From NCBI GenBank assembly GCA_900617975.1, contig UZAE01001409.1:1-13449 (forward strand): a stretch of 13,449 bases of DNA, written 5' to 3'. The DNA is from Rodentolepis nana (taxonomy: Eukaryota > Platyhelminthes > Cestoda > Cyclophyllidea > Hymenolepididae). Position 1 is the first letter of the stretch, and each line of letters begins with the position of its first letter. The notes under the pieces were generated by a model. That model was not told the origin of the DNA, did no database searches, and saw only the letters and a program-made list of their open reading frames with translations. Below, piece after piece: positions 10,201 to 13,449 of the stretch. The position numbers and the translations under genes are program-made.

Positions 10201-11496
10201 ACAATGTTCGATTTTCATCTGCAATTTTATTGAGAGCCATAATCCTTGAACTAACCTGAATCTCATCGAATGATTTACTCATCATAGCAATGAGCATATT
10301 GAGCAGAATAATGATCATGCAAGCGTTGTAGATGGCATAGAGCACTGATCCCAGACTGGAAATCATGAAGGCAGCGTTGTTAACTCGAAGATGTTCGTGA
10401 CCGGGGTAGACGCTTGCAAGCTCTTCCTCCACCGATGTCACATTGAACGAAGACATTCCAAAGAGGGCCCAGAAAAGAGTGTGGAATGTCGCTGTTGAGC
10501 TGAAAACATGCGCATGCATATATATTGAAAGTGCTCTAATTCAGTAATAAAACATGAAGCGTTTTCCCTTTCTAGAGCAGAATTTTTATTTTGCCTTCTT
10601 GTACTGAAAAGCAATTCTACCAGGCATCCCATCGATGCTATATTTCATATCTTTAATATGTTTATTCCTTCTTATGGAGAATGGACTACTGGCTTAACCA
10701 AATACATTCCTTTAATTTTTAATGCATAATGTAAAGCACAGAATCCTTCATCGTACTGGCGCGTCCTTACCTATTCAATCACCCGAGACTTTGCCAATAT
10801 TGAGCATACCCCAACTCTTAGCCTACTAGCGATTCATTTCAGTTTATCATTATTATAACCCCTAGTACTATTTATATCTAAACGAGATAACATCTCTTTT
10901 CTTTTGTCAAAGTAAAGTGCTAGAAACTCGAAAAGAAAAAGCAATGCCAAGATGAAAAATAATCTATCTGGTTTCAAAGATATAACTCATAGTTCGTACC
11001 GACTAAACGCTCTACTGAGATTCAGTTCTTATATAGTATTAACAAATGACGTCGAAATGGTAAGAGCTTGGGTTCTGAAAAAACCAAAATTTGTAAATAA
11101 TTTGAAATATTTTTTATTGTAAACAAACCACGAATGCAACAAGATATTCCAATTGAGTGCATTACCAATTTTGGAAAAATTCATTAAAAGTAGGTAACTT
11201 AGTTGCTTGAGTATATTTTTAAAGTGAATAAAGATAAACCTTTATTTTAACTGGCGTCTCAGTTTAAAATGGAGTTTTACAAGTTACTACTGCAGAGCAT
11301 TCAAAAATGATTGCGTCTAAGAGGTATGTGAAAAATGAATATCCGAAAGCTACCTTTGAAATGCAGGAACGGTACTAGCGTATCGCACGGTTGCATACGT
11401 GGTAGAAGGAGCCACATTTTTAGTATCCACCGAGACAATCATTCGAGAGAAGTACCAATAGAGATTCGTCAGACCCACGACGAATGCTATTAGCAT
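3536..11496 (-). CDS. trpc: TRPC-type TRP cation channel, 3' part of gene (5 exons)
   Basis: Spliced exons 11354-11496, 10256-10499, 6445-6792, 4302-4389 and 3536-4224 total 1512 nt in one frame, giving 503 residues plus stop. TRPC proteins form tetrameric, calcium-permeable plasma-membrane channels, usually downstream of phospholipase C. In order I see: the end of S5 (residues 1-16, GLTNLYWYF), a pore helix (about 53-62, FHTLFWALFG), the filter region (FGMSSFNVTS), S6 (about 92-121, ending LLNMLIAMM), the TRP box (135-144, EWKFARANLW), the LPTPLNLLP motif, a polar linker, a basic RRYLFQLQ segment, and a 229-residue tail with a seven-glutamine run. LLNMLIAMM, EWKFAR and the LP-P-N motif place it in TRPC rather than TRPM, TRPV or TRPN. 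Exon junctions align with known TRPC proteins without gaps across S5 to the TRP box. The N-terminal half lies outside the window. I see no coding breaks in the gene. Confidence 0.93.
4178..4198 (-). repeat. CAA/CAG microsatellite encoding seven glutamines
   Basis: This is a 21-bp trinucleotide run inside the last coding exon. On the coding strand it reads four CAA, then CAG, CAA, CAG. It is interrupted, and all units are glutamine codons, so length changes by whole units would keep the frame. Confidence 0.95.
4225..4301 (-). other. 77-bp intron, phase 1, of the TRPC-like gene
   Basis: The donor is GGAG|GTTCGT and the acceptor is TTTCTTTCCCCTAG. Removing it joins G and AT into an Asp codon and continues the frame into the tail exon. 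Its size contrasts with the kilobase-scale introns of the same gene. Confidence 0.9.
4302..4389 (-). CDS. trpc: TRPC-like gene, 88-bp exon: basic RRY segment
   Basis: This short exon follows the acceptor TTCTTCTTTAG and ends at the donor GGAG|GTTCGT. It encodes residues 246-274, beginning THLIRVKCNIMRRYLFQLQ. It matches the position and basic character of the conserved TRPC segment of the type V-M-R-x-L-V-R-R-Y-V, which in characterised TRPC channels leads into the calmodulin/IP3-receptor binding region. The match is by pattern and location (RRY preceded by I-R), with about two extra residues relative to flies and mammals. Calmodulin binding is an inference from the family. Confidence 0.85.
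5322..5340. repeat. ATTTT-type simple repeat
   Basis: About four ATTTT-like units lie in tandem (ATTT, then three ATTTT) within the intron. This is a simple AT-rich microsatellite with no evident function. Confidence 0.85.
6169..6174 (-). promoter_or_regulatory. Possible alternative poly(A) signal inside the 2-kb intron
   Basis: The minus strand reads AATAAA here, about 100 bp after the in-frame stop at 6274-6276 reached by reading through the donor at 6444. It would suit a composite terminal exon making a short isoform. The hexamer could be chance in AT-rich DNA. Confidence 0.3.
6445..6792 (-). CDS. trpc: TRPC-like gene, exon with TRP box and linker
   Basis: The acceptor is TTTCCTGAAATTCAG before 6792; the donor is GAA|GTGGGT after 6445. 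The exon has 116 codons (residues 130-245). It begins GDRLEEWKFARANLW, the TRPC TRP box and TRP helix just inside the membrane after S6, followed by VLPTPLNLLPS, the equivalent of the LPPPFNxxP motif. In TRP channels this helix runs under the gate and couples cytoplasmic signals to opening. The remaining 80 or so residues are polar: NYSGRT, an Asp/Glu/Asn/Gly-rich part, a Met-rich patch NMMHM, and Lys-rich KKKKEDFE. That linker is not conserved with TRPC proteins I know. The TRP box joins gaplessly to the S6 exon. Confidence 0.93.
6793..10255 (-). other. 3463-bp intron, phase 0, of the TRPC-like gene
   Basis: The donor is ATTCAG|GTTAGT and the acceptor ends AAATTCAG. No micro-exon is needed, because SKSFDEIQ and GDRLEEWKF align without a gap to TRPC proteins. 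The interior holds a strand-asymmetric, pyrimidine-rich part on the plus strand (about 7668-7960), a weak inverted repeat (8577-8587 with 9008-9018), and a tandem 10-mer at 9668-9687. Open frames at 7298-7751 and 8604-8804 on the plus strand show no recognisable protein. I see no transposon or RNA gene. Confidence 0.85.
9668..9687. repeat. Tandem pair of a 10-bp unit
   Basis: The unit ACATAAGATA occurs twice in direct tandem in the intron, followed by a partial unit (AGG). This is a minor simple repeat. Confidence 0.85.
10256..10499 (-). CDS. trpc: TRPC-like gene, exon with pore helix, filter and S6
   Basis: The acceptor is ATGTTTTCAG before 10499; the first base completes a split Ser codon from the previous exon. 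The donor after 10256 is CAG|GTTAGT. Residues 49-129 hold the pore helix (FHTLFWALFG), the filter (FGMSSFNVTS), an acidic outer turret (EEEL), and S6, ending IIILLNMLIAMMSKSFDEIQ. The S6 end LLNMLIAMM is a TRPC hallmark lining the lower gate. Against TRPC4/5, FGLINLYVTNV aligns with FGMSSFNVTSV, so the family match holds through the filter. An N-V-T glycosylation sequon lies just after the filter. The acidic residue that flies carry in the filter (Asp in FGLVDL) is absent here. Confidence 0.95.
10500..11353 (-). other. 854-bp intron, phase 2, of the TRPC-like gene
   Basis: The donor is TTTCAAAG|GTAGCT and the acceptor is ATGTTTTCAG. Splicing makes AG+C, a Ser codon, and gives PAFQSSTATFHTLFW, which aligns without a gap to TRPC proteins before the pore helix. 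I see nothing else in it. Confidence 0.88.
11354..11496 (-). CDS. trpc: TRPC-like gene, exon with end of S5 and outer pore loop
   Basis: This is the most upstream exon visible. The preferred acceptor is the GGTCCATTGCAG just before 11496; the donor follows 11354. It encodes 47 codons plus two bases. MLIAFVVGLTNLYWYF matches the second half of S5 in TRPC proteins (VLVAFMVGLNQLYWYY in flies). An outer loop follows, rich in Ser, Thr and Val, ending TVPAFQ. This loop has no cysteine, unlike the conserved pair in vertebrate TRPC1/4/5. The start is an internal splice site, not an initiator. The reading frame stays open upstream to 11646, so the exact 5' edge is less certain than the rest. Confidence 0.85.
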
Positions 11497-12821
11497 CTGC
11501 AATGGACCAAAGCGTTCAATTTTATTGAAGTGAAATATGTTTTCATGCTTATGAAACTTCCCTAAAAACGGATAAAACAGGTATTGAAGACCTTGGCAAT
11601 GATTCATAGCATGGAAGAGCTTACCTCGAGAGAACTGCCATATTTGCTATTTGGAGTAATTTTTATGCATGAGGGCAACTATTAACCTCAACACTCATTA
11701 TTTAACCCAATTAAATAACACTCTTCACTTTAGCCTTTAACATTTCACCCTAGCTGAATTTAACCGTGTTAACCTTAACCTATAATATCATGGTTTAGTT
11801 TAAACAAGCAGCTTTCCATGTAAATTCACTAATTGAAGTTGTCAGAAAAGTTGTTTAGAAATACGTTAACATTTAATCAATTACATTACAATTGAAATTT
11901 ATGAAATGCACTAGGTAAGGGATATTGAGCTATATTTTACGATATCGTGCCTTGAAATTTCTTTCAAGTAATTAGCTGCTTATATGAATTGCAAAGAAAC
12001 ATTTAAAACGAAGTCAAAAAATTCGAACGCGATTGTATGATGAAAGTTTAAGAAAATATACAAGATTCATGGTTCAAACGCTTCATCTTCTTTGGGACGC
12101 TTTCAAAAATCACAAGGATGGAGTATTAAATGGCAGGAAACCTTTATCAAAACTGAAGAAATAGTGATTTAGGACCAAATAAAAAGTTTACTTAATTTCT
12201 TTAGTCATTAGAAATTACTTGAAGAAATATTTATCCGTTTCATAACTTGTAGGAATTAGAACTAGACGGCAGCATACTGCACTATCAAGCAGTTCCCAAA
12301 AGTAGAGCACGACGAACTGCGCAGGCCAGAGTGTATTGTTGAATTAATCACAACAAAGTCTCAAGAGAGCGCGTGTGAGATGTGGGAGAGAGGTGTGAGG
12401 GAAGAACACGGACAGTTGGAGGACAATCATGTGTATGCCACTGTGCGCATTTGAATGGAAAAAGAAACAAAATTTTGTACACGCTACCTTGGCAAGGTCG
12501 CATATGAGAATATGAACGCAATGTAATTTTAAATAAAATATGCAGCAATAGAAAAATGGGGAATCGATAAATTCATCTTGACACGGCATACGAGCTTGAA
12601 TCAAATGGACAGAAACTACGTTTTGATACAAGTTTTTGAAATTTGTCATTTTACAAAAGAACTCATTATTATGGTAGCATAGCGTGATCGAGGTATCGCC
12701 TACACTACAATAAGTTGAAATCGAGAATAGAGAATGTTATCTATGACTATAACTTGAAGTAACTGCGAATATTTTGAGTTCGGACACCTAACCTCAATAC
12801 ACTTTGTACAGGAAAAATTTA
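11497..12821. other. Probable intron upstream of the first visible TRPC-like exon
   Basis: The preceding TRPC sequence (GPLQISLGRM and the first half of S5) is not found here in any minus-strand frame, so the intron probably continues beyond the window. It contains five TTAACC hexamers within 11682-11780 and a purine-rich patch at about 12360-12420. The overlapping open frames at 12344-12649 on the minus strand have no recognisable motif. Confidence 0.6.
11682..11780. repeat. Cluster of degenerate TTAACC hexamers
   Basis: TTAACC occurs at 11682-11687, 11702-11707, 11760-11765, 11769-11774 and 11775-11780, the last two in direct tandem. Five copies in 100 bp is more than expected by chance. 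It reads GGTTAA on the minus strand. It may be an old short tandem repeat; nothing links it to a function. Confidence 0.5.
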
Positions 12822-12851
12822 TAAGGTTGGCACCTAAGTCATTGCCGATTT
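12822..12851. repeat. Mariner terminal inverted repeat (one end)
   Basis: This is the roughly 30-bp terminal repeat at the element's 3' end, starting TAAGGTTGGCACC after the TA target site. The partner repeat is not in the window, so the length is estimated from the family (about 28-34 bp). Confidence 0.8.
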
Positions 12852-12898
12852 CAAATAAGAAGGCAAATTCAGAATTTTTGTTTAAAAACATAACTTTA

Positions 12899-13449
12899 TT
12901 ATATTAGATATTGGCCCTTCTTGTCGATGACCTTTTTCCATCGTTCTGGCAGAGTAAAAATTCCCGTTCGTAAAATGTCTCGTCTTGCTATTAAAAAACT
13001 GAATTAGGTGTGATCCGACATCATCCGCGTTGTTAAAAATTTTACCATTTAAAGAGTTTTGCGTGGAACGAAACAAATGGTAATCCGAAGGCGCAAGGTC
13101 AGGGCTATATGGTGGGTGTGACAAAACATCCCAACCCAGTTCCAATAATTTTTGCCGAGTAACCAAAGATGTGTGCGGGGGCCTTGCGTTATCAAAGATA
13201 TGTGGAAAACAACACCCTTCCGATTTGATAATGCCGGCCGCTTATCTTCAATTGCATCCTTCAGATTTTCGAGTTCTTCAACATACACATTTGAATTTAT
13301 CGTTTGGTTCTGCGGCATGAGTTCAAAATACAAAATTCCTTTGTGATCCCCCCACCAGACTGACAGCATAAACTTTTTTGGTGAATCTCTGCTTTTGATA
13401 CTGTTTGGGCTGGTTGATCTTGCTTCACCCATGATCTCTTGCGAGTAAC
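12899..13449 (-). pseudogene. Mariner transposase (C-terminal catalytic part), frameshifted
   Basis: Mariner transposases cut and paste their element using a D,D34D catalytic triad. In order on the minus strand I see a KRSWV segment, FMLSVWW, an INSNVYVEELENLK stretch, RPALSNRKGVVFH, the second catalytic Asp in DNARP (codon 13191-13193), LLELGWDVLSHPPYSPDLAP followed by SDYHLF with the third Asp, SLNGK, and a C-terminus of type LPERWKKV ending at the stop 12899-12901. The frame is broken at least three times: in the A run at 13374-13379, near 13194-13201 just before DNARP, and near 12956-12962. An extra Pro codon after DNARP lengthens the Asp-Asp spacing from 34 to 35, and WWD is altered to WWGD by an added codon. 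The first catalytic Asp is beyond the edge. The copy is inactive. Confidence 0.93.

Larger units (their letters stand above)
12822..13449 (-). mobile_element. Mariner-family DNA transposon, decayed, runs off right edge
   Basis: The element's 3' end is bounded at 12822: a TA dinucleotide (12820-12821, the expected target duplication) is followed by TAAGGTTGGCACCTAAGTCA, which resembles the terminal repeats of Hsmar1/cecropia-type mariners (core AGGTTGG, then AAGT and ATTGC). About 77 bp inward, minus-strand transposase coding begins at its stop codon. The 5' half, including the DNA-binding domain and the opposite terminal repeat, lies outside the window. The orientation is the same as the channel gene, so it most likely sits in an intron of that gene, upstream of the first visible exon. 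Confidence 0.93.

Noticed and set aside
10438..10632. 64-codon minus-strand frame overlapping the pore exon
   Set aside because: It is a different frame of the same strand; the TRPC frame is the one with the pore and S6 motifs.
12344..12649. Two overlapping minus-strand frames, 101 and 66 codons
   Set aside because: Cys/His/Phe-rich low-complexity translation with no TRPC or transposon similarity and no convincing splice sites.
12700..12891. 63-codon minus-strand frame
   Set aside because: It crosses the mariner terminal repeat and flanking DNA, so it cannot be a natural gene.
13152..13346. 64-codon plus-strand frame
   Set aside because: It is antisense to the mariner transposase.
1..13449. 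Bacterial features: operons, CRISPR array, ribosome binding sites, tRNA or rRNA genes
   Set aside because: The window is intron-bearing animal DNA; no regularly spaced repeats or RNA gene cores were seen.

Overview
This is metazoan nuclear DNA: AT-rich, mostly non-coding, with spliced exons bounded by GT/AG sites and relics of animal-type mobile elements at both ends. The one gene I can establish lies on the minus strand. It is the 3' part of a TRPC-type transient receptor potential cation channel gene. Five exons join in a single frame and give 503 residues: the C-terminal half of S5, the pore loop, S6, the TRP box, a polar linker, a basic RRY-containing segment, and a long tail. The exons encoding the ankyrin repeats and S1 to S4 must lie beyond the right edge. 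The protein is divergent from the insect and vertebrate TRPC sequences I know. Introns range from 77 bp to about 3.5 kb. This would suit a fast-evolving invertebrate such as a flatworm, but the window does not fix the species.

Layout from left to right. Positions 1-477 hold a 5'-truncated non-LTR retrotransposon reverse transcriptase fragment on the minus strand, with YADD and GLPQG motifs, running off the left edge. Positions 478-3315 are intergenic with no supportable gene. The TRPC 3' UTR, with a poly(A) signal near 3316, leads into the terminal coding exon (3536-4224). Further exons follow at 4302-4389, 6445-6792, 10256-10499 and 11354-11496. The remaining intronic DNA contains a cluster of TTAACC hexamers. 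A decayed mariner-family transposon starts at 12822 with a TA target dinucleotide and a recognisable terminal repeat. It also lies on the minus strand, has at least three reading-frame breaks, and runs off the right edge.

There is no operon-like organisation. The two mobile elements are dead passengers. One lies downstream of the channel gene, and the other most likely sits in the intron before the first visible exon. The most interesting points concern the channel: a pore filter with no acidic residue and no cysteine pair in the outer loop, a long tail I cannot assign to any domain, and a possible early-terminating isoform with its own stop and poly(A) signal inside the 2-kb intron.
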